Made by a program: the position numbers and the translations under genes
Shown: positions 1 to 9,992 of the stretch, in pieces
Layout of the letters: every line of letters starts with the position of its first letter
How positions within the stretch are numbered: the stretch's first letter is position 1
Assembly: GCF_001280065.1 (NCBI RefSeq)
Contig: NZ_LGEA01000090.1
Span: 124,001 to 188,000 of the forward strand
Direction of reading: 5' to 3'
Origin: Streptomyces sp. NRRL B-1140
GTDB taxonomy: Bacteria; Actinomycetota; Actinomycetes; Streptomycetales; Streptomycetaceae
Length of the DNA: 64,000 nt
The notes under the pieces: model-generated
Databases searched by the model: none
The model's input: only the letters and a program-made list of their open reading frames with translations
Told to the model about the DNA's origin: nothing

Positions 1-778
1 GCAGCAGCAGTTCGACGATCGACGCCAGCCAGTCCACCAGCAGCGCCAGCACCACCGTGAGGACCGATCCCAGCACCAGCACCGGCATCCGCTGGTTGGT
101 GATCCCGGTCGTGATGAGCACACCGAGTCCGCCGCCCCCGCCGAAGACCGCCAGGGTCGCCGTACCGACGTTGAGGACGAGGGCCGTGCGCACGCCCGCC
201 AGGATCAGCGGGACGGCGAGCGGGAGTTCCACCTTCCTCAGCACTCCCGTGGGGGACATGCCGATGCCGCGGGCCGACTCCAGCAGGGTCGGGTCGTTCG
301 CCTTGAGGCCCGTGATCGTGTTGGAGAGCACCGGCAGGATCGCGTAGATGATCATGCCGATCAGGGCGGCCCTGCGGCCGATGCCCAGCCAGATCACCAG
401 GAGGGCGAGCAGACCGATCGCCGGGGTCGCCTGGCCGGTGTTGGCGAACGCCATCGCCACCGGGGTGGCCCTGCTCATCGCCCCGCGGGTCAGCAGGATG
501 CCCAGCGGGATCGCGATGATCAGCACGAAGAACGTGGAGATCGCGGTGAGCTGGATGTGCTGCCACAGCGCCTTGGTGACCTGGCCGCCCGACAGGGCGT
601 TGCGGGTCAGCGCGTCCAGGTCGGCCTGCTGGAACCAGAGCCAGGTGGCGAGCAGCACGGCGATCAGGGCGGCCGGCAGGAACGTCAGCTTCTGCCAGGT
701 CAGACGTGCGGGCGGACGCTCAGTCGGGGGCGTCTCCCCGACGGGCTCGGAGGTCTCGCCGGCCTCCGTGGCGGTCAC
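1..778 (-). CDS. Osmoprotectant (glycine betaine/choline) ABC transporter permease, partial
   Basis: Read on the minus strand from a GTG at 778, this frame encodes a hydrophilic N-terminus followed by several membrane segments and the permease region (motif ANTGQATPAIGLLALLVIW, then ESARGIGMSPTGVLRKVELP). It continues past base 1, so the C-terminus is missing. The GTG overlaps the ATPase stop by 4 bases (GTGA), so translation is probably coupled. Two permeases around one CBS-domain ATPase is the usual OpuC/ProU-like arrangement for uptake of compatible solutes. The family call rests on the motifs and neighbours; the actual solute is not shown. Confidence 0.85.
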   Translation of the reverse strand, partial: MTATEAGETSEPVGETPPTERPPARLTWQKLTFLPAALIAVLLATWLWFQQADLDALTRNALSGGQVTKALWQHIQLTAISTFFVLIIAIPLGILLTRGAMSRATPVAMAFANTGQATPAIGLLALLVIWLGIGRRAALIGMIIYAILPVLSNTITGLKANDPTLLESARGIGMSPTGVLRKVELPLAVPLILAGVRTALVLNVGTATLAVFGGGGGLGVLITTGITNQRMPVLVLGSVLTVVLALLVDWLASIVELLL

Positions 779-2034
779 CGCTCCCCTCCGGCGCCGCCCA
801 CGCCCGCCGGGCCCGCGGCCCCTTCCTGCTCGGCGTGCGTCTGCGAGGCCCGCAGCGACTGGAGTTCGTGCTGATGCTCCATCGCGTCGAGCCGGTCGGC
901 CTCCAGCATCTCGTGCACGGAGTTCATGAGGGTCTCCATGTCGACGACGCCCGTGTACTCGCCGCGCCGCCCGGTCACCGCCACCCGCCCCGCGTTGTCG
1001 GTGAGCACCGCCTCCAGCGCGTCGCGCAGGGTGGCGTCCCGGGTGACCGTGTCGCTCACCAGGGTCCCGGCGCGGGCCAGCGAGCCCCGGGCCCGCATCA
1101 GATCCCCGCGCCGCAGCCACTTGTAGGGACGGCCCCGCCGGTCGAGCAGCAGGATCTCGTTGCTGCCGCTGGTCCGCAGCGAGTTGAAGATCTGCTGCAA
1201 CGGGTCGTCGACCGTGACGGTGGGGTAGTCGGTGATCTCCACGTCCCGTACGCGGGTCAGATTCAGGCGCTTCAGCGCCGCACCGGCGCCCACGAACCCC
1301 GACACGAAGTCGTCCGCCGGGTTGGTGAGGATCGCCTCGGGCGTGTCGAACTGCGCGATGTGCGACCGCTCGCGCAGCACGGCGATCCGGTCGCCGATCT
1401 TGATCGCCTCGTCGAAGTCGTGGGTGACGAAGACGATCGTCTTGTGCAGCTCGTGCTGCAGACGGATCAGCTCGTCCTGGAGGTGGTCACGGGTGATCGG
1501 GTCCACCGCCCCGAACGGCTCGTCCATGAGCAGGACCGGGGGATCGGCTGCCAGTGCCCGGGCCACGCCCACGCGCTGCTGCTGTCCGCCGGAGAGCCGG
1601 CGCGGGTAGCGGCCGTGGAACTCCCCGGGGTCGAGGCCGACCAGGTCGAGAAGCTCCTCGGTGCGCTGCTTGATCCGCGCCCTCGGCCAGCCGAGCATCC
1701 TCGGGACGATCCCGATGTTCTGCGCCACCGTCATGTGCGGGAAGAGACCGGCGGACTGGATGGCGTAGCCGACCTTGCGGCGCAGCTTGACCGGGTCCAT
1801 GTCGGTGACGTCCTCGCCGCCGATGCGGATGCGGCCACCGGTCGGCTCGATCAGCCGGTTGATCATCTTCAGCGTCGTCGACTTGCCGCAGCCCGAGGGG
1901 CCGACGAAGACGACGACCTCGCCCGCCTTGATCTGCATGCTCACGTTGTCCACGGCCGGCTGCGCACTGCCCGGATAGCGCTTGGTCAGGCTCTCCAGCT
2001 CGATGGAGGCGCCGTGGTCACCGGTCTCAGGCAC
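775..2034 (-). CDS. Osmoprotectant ABC transporter ATP-binding protein with CBS domains
   Basis: The 419-residue protein carries a Walker A motif (GPSGCGKSTT), the ABC signature (LSGGQQQRVGVARAL), Walker B (VLLMDEPFGAVDP) and a switch His (FVTHDF) in its first 240 residues. Two CBS-like repeats fill the C-terminal part (around residues 255-385). This ATPase-plus-CBS form is that of OpuA/OpuC/ProV proteins, in which the CBS pair senses ionic strength. The C-terminal tail is Gly/Ala-rich. The gene overlaps the upstream permease by 8 bases and the downstream permease by 4, so the three form one operon. A periplasmic-type binding protein would be expected just left of the window. Confidence 0.92.
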   Translation of the reverse strand: MPETGDHGASIELESLTKRYPGSAQPAVDNVSMQIKAGEVVVFVGPSGCGKSTTLKMINRLIEPTGGRIRIGGEDVTDMDPVKLRRKVGYAIQSAGLFPHMTVAQNIGIVPRMLGWPRARIKQRTEELLDLVGLDPGEFHGRYPRRLSGGQQQRVGVARALAADPPVLLMDEPFGAVDPITRDHLQDELIRLQHELHKTIVFVTHDFDEAIKIGDRIAVLRERSHIAQFDTPEAILTNPADDFVSGFVGAGAALKRLNLTRVRDVEITDYPTVTVDDPLQQIFNSLRTSGSNEILLLDRRGRPYKWLRRGDLMRARGSLARAGTLVSDTVTRDATLRDALEAVLTDNAGRVAVTGRRGEYTGVVDMETLMNSVHEMLEADRLDAMEHQHELQSLRASQTHAEQEGAAGPAGVGGAGGER

Positions 2035-2674
2035 GGATCCCCCTGGGAATGGTCAGCCGTCCGATCAGGACGTACGCGGCGTCGAACAGCAGCGCCAGGA
2101 TGATGATTCCGAGCGTGCCCGCGAGGACCTGGTTGAGCGCGTTGGCGCTGCCCAGCGAGGCGAGGCCGCGGAAGATGACGTTGCCGAGGCCCGGGCCGGA
2201 GGCGTACGCCGCGATGGCCGCGATGCCCATCAGCATCTGGGTGGAGACGCGGATCCCGGTCAGGATCGGCGGCCAGGCCAGCGGCAGCTCGATCCGCAGC
2301 AGCCGGGCCGGCCGGGACATCCCGATGCCCGTGGCCGCGTCCACCAGCGCCGGATCGACCCCGCGCAGCCCGACGATCGCGTTGCGCACGACCGGCAGCA
2401 GCCCGTACAGCGTCAGCGCGATCACCGTGGGCGGCACCCCGAGGCCCACGAGGGGGATGAGCAGACCGATCAGGGCGAGCGCCGGCACGGTCAGGACGGT
2501 GGCGGTCGTCGTGGTCGCGAGGTTCCCGGCCCACTCGCTGCGGTAGGTGACCACGCCGATCAGCACCCCGAGCGCCGTCGCCACGACCATGCACTGGAAG
2601 ACCACGCTCGCGTGCTGGTAGGCGTCCGTGAGCAGCTGCTGGTGCCGGTTGACCAGGTACTCCCAGAAGTTCAC
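2027..2674 (-). CDS. Osmoprotectant ABC transporter permease
   Basis: This 215-residue inner-membrane protein starts with the N-terminal segment typical of OpuCB-like permeases (MNFWEYLVNRHQQLLTDAYQH). It has about five or six hydrophobic helices and an EAA-like cytoplasmic loop (DAATGIGMSRPARLLRIELP) that contacts the ATPase. It is the first gene of the operon visible here. The other permease (1-778) is its paralogue; together they should form the heterodimeric channel. Confidence 0.9.
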   Translation of the reverse strand: MNFWEYLVNRHQQLLTDAYQHASVVFQCMVVATALGVLIGVVTYRSEWAGNLATTTTATVLTVPALALIGLLIPLVGLGVPPTVIALTLYGLLPVVRNAIVGLRGVDPALVDAATGIGMSRPARLLRIELPLAWPPILTGIRVSTQMLMGIAAIAAYASGPGLGNVIFRGLASLGSANALNQVLAGTLGIIILALLFDAAYVLIGRLTIPRGIRA

Positions 2675-2693
2675 ATGCGCTCACCCCTCCACG

Positions 2694-3164
2694 TCAGGTC
2701 TCCTCCGCGGCCTGCTCCACGAGCGGGATGATCCGCAGCGGAACGGGGTTCTCCATCACGATCGCCGTGGAGGCCCGGACGATGCCATCAAAACCGACGA
2801 CCCGGTCGATCACACGCTGGAGATCGGCGTTGGAGCGGGCCACGAGACGGCACAGCATGTCTCCGGTGCCGGTGGTGGTGTGCAGTTCCAGCACCTCCGG
2901 GACGGTCGCCAAGTGGGCCCGTACGTCCGGCCCTTGCCCCTGCCGGATCTGCAACGTCGCGAACGCCGTGACCGGGTAGCCGAGCGCGGCCGGGTCCACC
3001 TGCGGACCGAATCCGCGGATGACTCCGTTCGACTGAAGCCGGTCCAGCCGCGCCTGCGCGGTACCCCGGGCCACCCCCAGCCGCCGGGACATCTCCAGCA
3101 CCCCGATCCGCGGCTCCCGGGCGAGCAGCAGAATGATCCGGCCGTCCAGATGATCGATCGCCAC
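2694..3164 (-). CDS. Lrp/AsnC family transcriptional regulator
   Basis: The 156-residue protein has an N-terminal winged HTH (residues about 4-60, with MSRRLGVARGTAQARLDRLQ as the recognition region) and a C-terminal RAM ligand-binding domain. It starts at GTG 3164, preceded by GGGAGG. It is divergent from hppD with a 123-base shared promoter region. By position it is a candidate regulator of hppD or of its own gene, responding to an amino acid such as tyrosine or phenylalanine; that link is an inference. Confidence 0.9.
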   Translation of the reverse strand: MAIDHLDGRIILLLAREPRIGVLEMSRRLGVARGTAQARLDRLQSNGVIRGFGPQVDPAALGYPVTAFATLQIRQGQGPDVRAHLATVPEVLELHTTTGTGDMLCRLVARSNADLQRVIDRVVGFDGIVRASTAIVMENPVPLRIIPLVEQAAEET

Positions 3165-3224
3165 AGCAGCCTCCCGGCATGGTCATCCTGTACAGAAGGG
3201 CCGCCGACACGGCCGTATCGCTGA

Positions 3225-4433
<1,209 letters not shown>

Positions 4434-4481
4434 CCGCCGGTGCCGCGGGTCGTCCGGGTGCCGTGGGCCGTGCGCATGCGC

Positions 4482-4519
4482 CGGGTCGTGCGGGTGTCAC
4501 GGGGCACCCGCACGACCCG
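4482..4519 (+). terminator. Intrinsic terminator-like hairpin after hppD
   Basis: A 15-base-pair perfect stem (CGGGTCGTGCGGGTG with its complement) encloses an 8-base loop, 49 bases past the hppD stop. There is no U-tract, which is usual for Streptomyces. Confidence 0.75.
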
Positions 4520-4596
4520 CCGGTACGACGAGCCCACCCGGGCAGCCCAAGGGCGCCGCCGACGGGGTTCACACCGTCGGCCCCGGGTGCGAACCT

Positions 4597-6012
4597 GTGA
4601 TCATGAGCCGTATCGAAGCGCCCCGCTCCGAGGACACCGCAGCGACCGGCGACCTCCTGGACCTGCTGCTCGGTGGCCTCCCCGCCGAAGCGGTCCTCAC
4701 CGATCCCGACGTCACGGCCTCCTACGCCAACGACATGGCGAGCTTCTGCCCGGCCGGCAGCCCGGCCGTGGTCGTGCTGCCCAGCACGACCGAGCAGGTC
4801 CAGCACGTGATGCGCACGGCCACCGCCCTGCGCGTCCCCGTCGTCCCGCAGGGCGCCCGCACCGGACTGTCCGGCGCCGCCAACGCCTCCGACGGCTGCA
4901 TCGTGCTCTCCCTGACCAAGATGGACCGGATCCTGGAGATCAACCCGGTCGACCGCATCGCCGTCGTCGAACCCGGCGTCGTCAACGCCGCCCTGTCCAG
5001 GGCCGTCGGCGAACACGGCCTCTGCTACCCGCCGGACCCCTCCAGCTGGGAGATGTGCACCATCGGCGGCAACATCGGCACCGCCTCCGGCGGCCTGTGC
5101 TGCGTCAAGTACGGGGTGACCGCCGAGTACGTCCTCGGCCTCGACGTCGTCCTCGCCGACGGCCGCCTGATGTCCACCGGCCGCCGCACCGCCAAGGGCG
5201 TCGCGGGCTACGACCTCACCCGGCTGTTCGTCGGCTCCGAGGGATCGCTCGGCATCGTCGTCCGGGCCGTCCTCGGACTGCGCCCCAAGCCGCCCGAGCA
5301 GCTGGTGATGGCCGCCGAGTTCGCCTCCGCCGCCGCGGCCTGCGACGCCGTGTGCCGGATCATGGAAGGCGGCCACGTCCCGTCACTCCTCGAACTCATG
5401 GACCGTACGACGGTCAAGGCCGTCAACGACATGGCGCGGATGGGCCTCCCCGAGAGCACCGAGGCCCTGCTGCTGGCCGCGTTCGACACCACCGCCCCGG
5501 CCGCCGACCTCGCCGCCGTCGGAGCCCTGTGCGAAGCGGCCGGGGCCACCCAGGTCGTCCCCGCCGACGACGTGAGCGAGTCCGAACTGCTGCTCCAGGC
5601 GCGGCGGCTGTCGCTCACCGCGCTGGAGGCGGTCAAGGGCGTGACGATGATCGACGACGTGTGCGTGCCCCGCTCCCGGCTCGCCGAGATGCTCGAAGGC
5701 GTCGACCGGATCGCCGAGAAGTACCGGCTCACCATCGGTGTCGTCGCCCACGCGGGTGACGGCAACACCCACCCGACGGTCTGCTTCGACCCGGCGGACC
5801 CCGACGAGTCGCGGCGCGCCCGCGAGTCCTTCGACGAGATCATGGCCCTCGGCCTGGAACTCGGCGGCACCATCACCGGCGAGCACGGCGTCGGCGTGCT
5901 GAAGAAGGAATGGCTGGCGCGCGAGATCGGCCCCGTGGGCATGGAGATGCAGCGGGCCGTCAAGCAGGCTTTCGACCCGCTGAACATCCTGAACCCGGGC
6001 AAGCTCTTCTGA
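4597..6012 (+). CDS. FAD-linked oxidase, GlcD/D-lactate dehydrogenase family
   Basis: The 471-residue protein belongs to the FAD-binding PCMH oxidases that oxidise 2-hydroxy acids such as glycolate or D-lactate. The FAD-binding region contains PQGARTGLSGAANAS and TIGGNIGTASGG. The C-terminal half has the HAGDGNTHP and GEHGVGVLKKEW motifs of the family. No separate FeS subunit gene (GlcF-type) lies next to it, so it may act alone or with a partner elsewhere. The substrate cannot be fixed from the sequence. Confidence 0.88.
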   Translation: MIMSRIEAPRSEDTAATGDLLDLLLGGLPAEAVLTDPDVTASYANDMASFCPAGSPAVVVLPSTTEQVQHVMRTATALRVPVVPQGARTGLSGAANASDGCIVLSLTKMDRILEINPVDRIAVVEPGVVNAALSRAVGEHGLCYPPDPSSWEMCTIGGNIGTASGGLCCVKYGVTAEYVLGLDVVLADGRLMSTGRRTAKGVAGYDLTRLFVGSEGSLGIVVRAVLGLRPKPPEQLVMAAEFASAAAACDAVCRIMEGGHVPSLLELMDRTTVKAVNDMARMGLPESTEALLLAAFDTTAPAADLAAVGALCEAAGATQVVPADDVSESELLLQARRLSLTALEAVKGVTMIDDVCVPRSRLAEMLEGVDRIAEKYRLTIGVVAHAGDGNTHPTVCFDPADPDESRRARESFDEIMALGLELGGTITGEHGVGVLKKEWLAREIGPVGMEMQRAVKQAFDPLNILNPGKLF

Positions 6013-6023
6013 GGCCCTCGCGC

Positions 6024-6434
6024 TCACTGGGCGAGCAACTGGGCCAGCTCGTCGTCCAGCCCGAGCCGCTCTCCCTCCGTCCCCGGCGGCACCACCCGCA
6101 GCGTGCGCTCCAGCCAGGCCGACACCGCCGCCGCCGGAGCCTCCAGCAGGGCGTCCCCGTCGGGTGAACTCAGCGCCATCAGCACGACGCCGCGCCCCTC
6201 GGTCTTCGCCGGCCACACCCGCACGTCCCCCTGCCCGCAGGGCCGGAACACGCCCTCCACCATCAGCTCCCGGGCGAACGTCCAGTGCACCGGGTGCTCG
6301 GCGTCGGTGTGGAAGGTGACGTGAACGGCGTAGGGGTCGTCGCTGAGGTACCCGAGCCGGGCGGGCACCGGGATCCTGCGCGCGGGCGACAGGACGAGTT
6401 TCAGCTCCAACTCCCGCTCCACCACGGTTCGCAT
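6024..6434 (-). CDS. ssgG: SsgA/SsgB-like sporulation-specific cell division protein, SsgG type
   Basis: The start at ATG 6434 is preceded by AAGGGAAG and gives a 136-residue protein, the normal SALP length. The conserved core is visible (VPARLGYLSDDPYAVHVTFH, then WTFARELMVEGV). SALPs are restricted to actinomycetes that form spores and guide septum placement and spore maturation; SsgG in S. coelicolor affects septum localisation. Assignment to the SsgG paralogue rests on gene context, next to the RDD genes and the GlcD-like oxidase as I recall it, so the family is firmer than the paralogue. Confidence 0.85.
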   Translation of the reverse strand: MRTVVERELELKLVLSPARRIPVPARLGYLSDDPYAVHVTFHTDAEHPVHWTFARELMVEGVFRPCGQGDVRVWPAKTEGRGVVLMALSSPDGDALLEAPAAAVSAWLERTLRVVPPGTEGERLGLDDELAQLLAQ

Positions 6435-6678
6435 GGCGGTCTTCCCTTCTGCTGACGGCTGCCCGTGAGGGCCGGTCAGCAGGAGAGAGCGGTTCCCGGG
6501 CGCGGCATTACGCGCCTTGCCGGACGTTTCTTCGCGGAGGCTCCGCCGACGGGGCGCGGTGCGTAGCACATCGGTGCTCGAAAGGGGTGGGTCCGGTGGG
6601 AGCGGCCGTGGGGCTTGCGCTCGTCTGATAGATGTGGAGGCCCCCATTTGACCCCCGAGCAGATACGGGACGACGGAC

Positions 6679-8511
6679 ATGAGCGCCCCAACCCCGGCCC
6701 CCGGTGACGACAGGCCCCGCGAAGGGTATTACCCGGACCCTTCCATTCCTGGATATGTCCGGTACTGGAACGGCGCCTCCTGGGTGCCGGGCACCAGCCG
6801 TCCGGCGCCCGGCGACGGCGAGTCGCTCGCGCCGCCGCCCGGAGCGGGCGCGGCGCAGCCCGGCTCGGTCGAGGAGACCGGCCCGCACTTCTTCGACGAG
6901 GACCCGGTCGAGGAGCCGGCCGAGACACCGTCCGCCGCCGACGCCCAGCACGGCAACCGTCCCGAACCGGCCTCCGCCTGGGGTGCCGACCGCTCCCGGC
7001 AGTCCGGCTTCGGCGGCGGCCAGGACCGCCGGATCTCGTGGGGCGCGCCGCAGGGGGCGCAGGGCGTGGCCCCGCAGGGCGCCCGCGGTGGCGACCCGCG
7101 GCTGCCGCACGCCGACCAGCGGTCCGACGAGGAGCCGGCCCGCGCCGACGGCACGGCCGACGTGCCCCCGGCCGACCGGGAGGCGCAGGCCGCGGCGGGC
7201 GGCAGCACGTTCGTGTTCCGCCGCCCGGCGGGGCAGCCCGGGGGAGGGGCGGCCCCGGCCGATGCCCCCGACGACGGCACGATGACGTTCCGCGCGGTGC
7301 CGCCGCGTCCGGGCCCGGCCGGTGCGGGCGCGAAACCGGGCGGGGACGCGGCCGCGGCCGATGGCTCCCGAGGCGGTTCCGCGGGCCCGGGTTTCGGTCC
7401 GGTGGGTGCGGATGGCCCGGGCAGCGGTCCGGCGGTGTCGGGGTTCGGTGCGCAGGGCGGGGCCGGCGGTTCCGGCTTCGGACCGGCCGGGTCCGGTGGC
7501 GCATCGGCGGCGCCCGGTGCCGGAGGGCAGGCCGGGGCACCCGGCGGTGGCTTCGGGCCGGCCGGCCCGGGCAGTGGCCCGGCGGCGCCCGCCTTCGGCG
7601 GCCGGACCGCTTCGCCGGGCACCGCAGGGAGCCCGTCGGGACCCGCGTTCGGTGCGCAGGCCGGGCCGACCGGTTCCGGGAGCGGTTCCGCGGGGCCCGG
7701 CTTCGGTGCCGGCAAGGCGGCCGCCGCCCGGGCCTCCGCCGCACAGGCAGCGGCCGGGAGCACCGCGGCCCAGGCCTCCGGGGCCGCCCCGACGGCACTG
7801 TCCGGACCCCAGGCCGCCCCCACGGTCCCCCCGCAGTCCGGCGGGCCCGCCAGCGCCCAACCCGCCGCCTCCGCCGCCCCTCTCAGCCCCGGGCCCGGCG
7901 GTGGCCAGTCCTCCTGGGCGCAGCAGGTGCACCGGCTCGCCGGATCCGGCGGCGGTGACGAGCAGCCCGTCGCGCCCTGGAAGCCGCCGGTCGAGGACGT
8001 GTTCCAGGCGGCCGCCCGGCGTCAGGCCGAGGCCCGCCCCGCCGGACTCGGCAAGCGGCTCGTCGCCCGGCTGCTGGACACCGTCGTCCTCGCCGCCCTG
8101 ACCGCAACGGCCGCCGTACCGCTCGGCACCAAGGCGATCGACCACATCGAGGAGAAGATCGACGCGGCCCGGCTCTCCGGCGAGACCGTCACGGTCTGGC
8201 TGCTCGACGGCACCACCTCGGTGTACCTCGGCATCATCCTGGCCGTCCTGCTGCTCGCCGGTGTCCTGTGCGAGGTGCTGCCCACCGCCAAGTGGGGCCG
8301 CACCCTCGGCAAGAAGCTGATGGGACTCGACGTCCGGGACATCGAGGGGCACGAATCCCCGGAGTTCGGCGCGGCCCTGCGCCGCTGGCTGGTCTACAGC
8401 GTGCCCGGGCTCCTCGTCGTCGGGATCGTCGGCATGGCCTGGTGCCTCTTCGACCGGCCCTGGCGCCAGTGCTGGCACGACAAGGCGGCACACACGTTCG
8501 TCGCGGGCTGA
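6679..8511 (+). CDS. RDD family membrane protein with DUF2510 domain and long Gly/Pro/Ala linker
   Basis: The 610-residue protein starts with a DUF2510 segment (residues about 15-40, YYPDPSIPGYVRYWNGASWV). A disordered region of about 400 residues rich in Gly, Ala, Pro and Ser follows, with recurring GPGFG and GSGFG units. The C-terminal RDD domain (residues about 450-610) has two or three membrane helices (LVARLLDTVVLAALTATAAV, WGRTLGKKLMGLDVRD). RDD proteins are of uncertain function, some linked to ion or solute transport. It is followed 60 bases later by a second RDD gene, probably in the same transcript. Confidence 0.85.
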   Translation: MSAPTPAPGDDRPREGYYPDPSIPGYVRYWNGASWVPGTSRPAPGDGESLAPPPGAGAAQPGSVEETGPHFFDEDPVEEPAETPSAADAQHGNRPEPASAWGADRSRQSGFGGGQDRRISWGAPQGAQGVAPQGARGGDPRLPHADQRSDEEPARADGTADVPPADREAQAAAGGSTFVFRRPAGQPGGGAAPADAPDDGTMTFRAVPPRPGPAGAGAKPGGDAAAADGSRGGSAGPGFGPVGADGPGSGPAVSGFGAQGGAGGSGFGPAGSGGASAAPGAGGQAGAPGGGFGPAGPGSGPAAPAFGGRTASPGTAGSPSGPAFGAQAGPTGSGSGSAGPGFGAGKAAAARASAAQAAAGSTAAQASGAAPTALSGPQAAPTVPPQSGGPASAQPAASAAPLSPGPGGGQSSWAQQVHRLAGSGGGDEQPVAPWKPPVEDVFQAAARRQAEARPAGLGKRLVARLLDTVVLAALTATAAVPLGTKAIDHIEEKIDAARLSGETVTVWLLDGTTSVYLGIILAVLLLAGVLCEVLPTAKWGRTLGKKLMGLDVRDIEGHESPEFGAALRRWLVYSVPGLLVVGIVGMAWCLFDRPWRQCWHDKAAHTFVAG

Positions 8512-8571
8512 GCTCCCTCGGACAGCCGTCCGCCGGATGCGGAGGCCGGTGCTTCGCGGTCGACTCGGCCC

Positions 8572-9252
8572 ATGAGCAGCGAACCGCCCCCCGGCTCCGG
8601 CCAGGAGCAGCCGGAAGACGACCCGTTCAGGAAGCGTCCCCCGGACGAGCGGCCCGGCGACGGTACCGGCACGCCTCACGGCAGCGAACCCCCGCCGTAC
8701 GGGGGCGACCCGGGGGGCCCTGAGGGCCCTGAGGGCTCTGGCGGCGGCCCCTACGGCGGTGGTCCCTACGGTGGCGGCTCCTATCCCACCGACCCCCTCG
8801 CCGGCATGCCCCCGCTCGCCGACAGCGTCCAGCGCACGCTCGCGCGCATCATCGACATGGTCCTGGTGGGCGCCGTCGTCTGGCTGCTCAGCTGGGCCCT
8901 GAACGTGGACGAGTACGACGTGGACAGCGACCGCTTCGATGCGGGCAGTTCGCTCTGGCAGGCGGTGGTCGCCGCCGTCTTCTACATCGCCTACGACACC
9001 GTCCTGACCGTGCGGACCGGCCAGACCCTCGGCAAACAGCTGCTGCGCATGCGCGTGGCCAATCTGGACAACGGTGCGACGCCCTCCGTGCAGATGGCGC
9101 TGCTGCGCGCCGCGGTGCTGTGGCTCCCGTTCGCCTTCTGCTGCTTCTGCTTCTGGATCGCCATCTCGGGCGGCTGGAGCTACTTCGACCGGCCCTACAA
9201 GCAGGGCCTGCACGACAAGGCGGCGAAAACGGTCGTGGTCAGCACCAGGTGA
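8572..9252 (+). CDS. RDD family membrane protein
   Basis: This 226-residue protein has a Gly/Pro-rich cytoplasmic head of about 80 residues, then an RDD domain with the starting motif QRTLARIIDMVLVGAVVWLL and the TGQTLGKQLLRMRVANLD loop. Three hydrophobic helices are visible. It is a shorter paralogue of the preceding gene and the two probably arose by duplication. No specific function can be assigned. Confidence 0.88.
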   Translation: MSSEPPPGSGQEQPEDDPFRKRPPDERPGDGTGTPHGSEPPPYGGDPGGPEGPEGSGGGPYGGGPYGGGSYPTDPLAGMPPLADSVQRTLARIIDMVLVGAVVWLLSWALNVDEYDVDSDRFDAGSSLWQAVVAAVFYIAYDTVLTVRTGQTLGKQLLRMRVANLDNGATPSVQMALLRAAVLWLPFAFCCFCFWIAISGGWSYFDRPYKQGLHDKAAKTVVVSTR

Positions 9253-9287
9253 GACGGCCGAGAGGCAGGAGGCGGTGAGGGAAGGTC

Positions 9288-9313
9288 AGCGGGCGGTCAG
9301 GAGACCGCCCGCT
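9288..9313. terminator. Bidirectional terminator hairpin between convergent genes
   Basis: An 11-base-pair perfect stem (AGCGGGCGGTC) with a 4-base loop sits between the end of the RDD gene on the plus strand and the minus-strand membrane-protein gene. It overlaps the stop codon of the latter. Confidence 0.6.
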
Positions 9314-9578
9314 CGCGTACCGGCTCCGGGGCCGGTGCCGGGACCGATGCGCGCAGCGGCTCGGCGGGCGCGGGCTGCTGTTCCGCCGCCGCCGGGCGCT
9401 TGCCGGGCAGCGGCACCGTCATGGCGACAAGCAACCCGAGGGCGAGTGCCGCGACGGCGATGATCGCGATCCCCGCGCCCGAACTCGTCCGGGACAGCAG
9501 CAGCATGGCGAGGGTCGAGAAGATCACGGTGCACGAACCGTAGGCGAGCTGTGCGGCAGTCGGACGGGGCATGGCCAT
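9297..9578 (-). CDS. Small conserved membrane protein, function unknown
   Basis: The protein of about 93 residues has two hydrophobic helices (LAYGSCTVIFSTLAMLLLS and IAIIAVAALALGLLVAMTV) and a Pro/Ala/Glu-rich tail. Several start codons cluster at 9602 (GTG), 9581, 9578 and 9572 (ATG). The GAGGA at 9583-9587 fits the ATGs at 9578 or 9572 best. I recognise no named family. Confidence 0.7.
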   Translation of the reverse strand: MAMPRPTAAQLAYGSCTVIFSTLAMLLLSRTSSGAGIAIIAVAALALGLLVAMTVPLPGKRPAAAEQQPAPAEPLRASVPAPAPEPVRERAVS

Positions 9579-9602
9579 CATGTCCTCGAATGTGGGGTCC
9601 AC

Positions 9603-9992
9603 GGGGTGTCGGCCCGGCGATCCGCCGGCTTGAGGGCGTTCCGCCGAACGACATTCTCTCGGGCAGGGTGCCCGACCGGAACCGGCGGTAAGCGTGACCT
9701 AATCAACAAGGGCGGTGCACAGGGGGCGCACGGAGTCATGACGTCCACGTAGTGGACATGCGCACGCGCCTGCACGGCCGGTGGGGAGGGCCGTGGGACA
9801 ACCGTTTGGTTGTCCGTAAAACGAACGTGGGCTCCGCATAATGCACTTGACCTGTCCAAGTCAAGGTCTGTCTTTTCTTCTAAACCTCTAGTCAAATGTC
9901 GTCACTTGACTACACGCGTTGATCACGCGCGCGCGGACTTCCACGACCGGGACCCCGCCTGCCGCGCGCACGAACGCGGGGGAGGATCTCAA
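9603..9992 (+). promoter_or_regulatory. 390-base upstream region of the M6 protease with four inverted repeats
   Basis: This gene-free stretch is less GC-rich near the protease and carries four inverted repeats. They are GTCCAC-GTA-GTGGAC (9743-9757), GGACAACC-GTTT-GGTTGTCC (9796-9815), CTTGAC-N8-GTCAAG (9846-9865) and TAGTCAA-N10-TTGACTA (9889-9912). The last two share a TTGAC/GTCAA core and could be two binding sites of one regulator. Together they suggest stringent control of the secreted protease. Confidence 0.5.

Noticed and set aside
6508..9213. A 901-codon minus-strand reading frame opposite the RDD genes
   Set aside because: It lies fully antisense to two genes with recognisable domains and encodes Gly/Ala/Arg-rich sequence without domain signals; it is a high-GC shadow.
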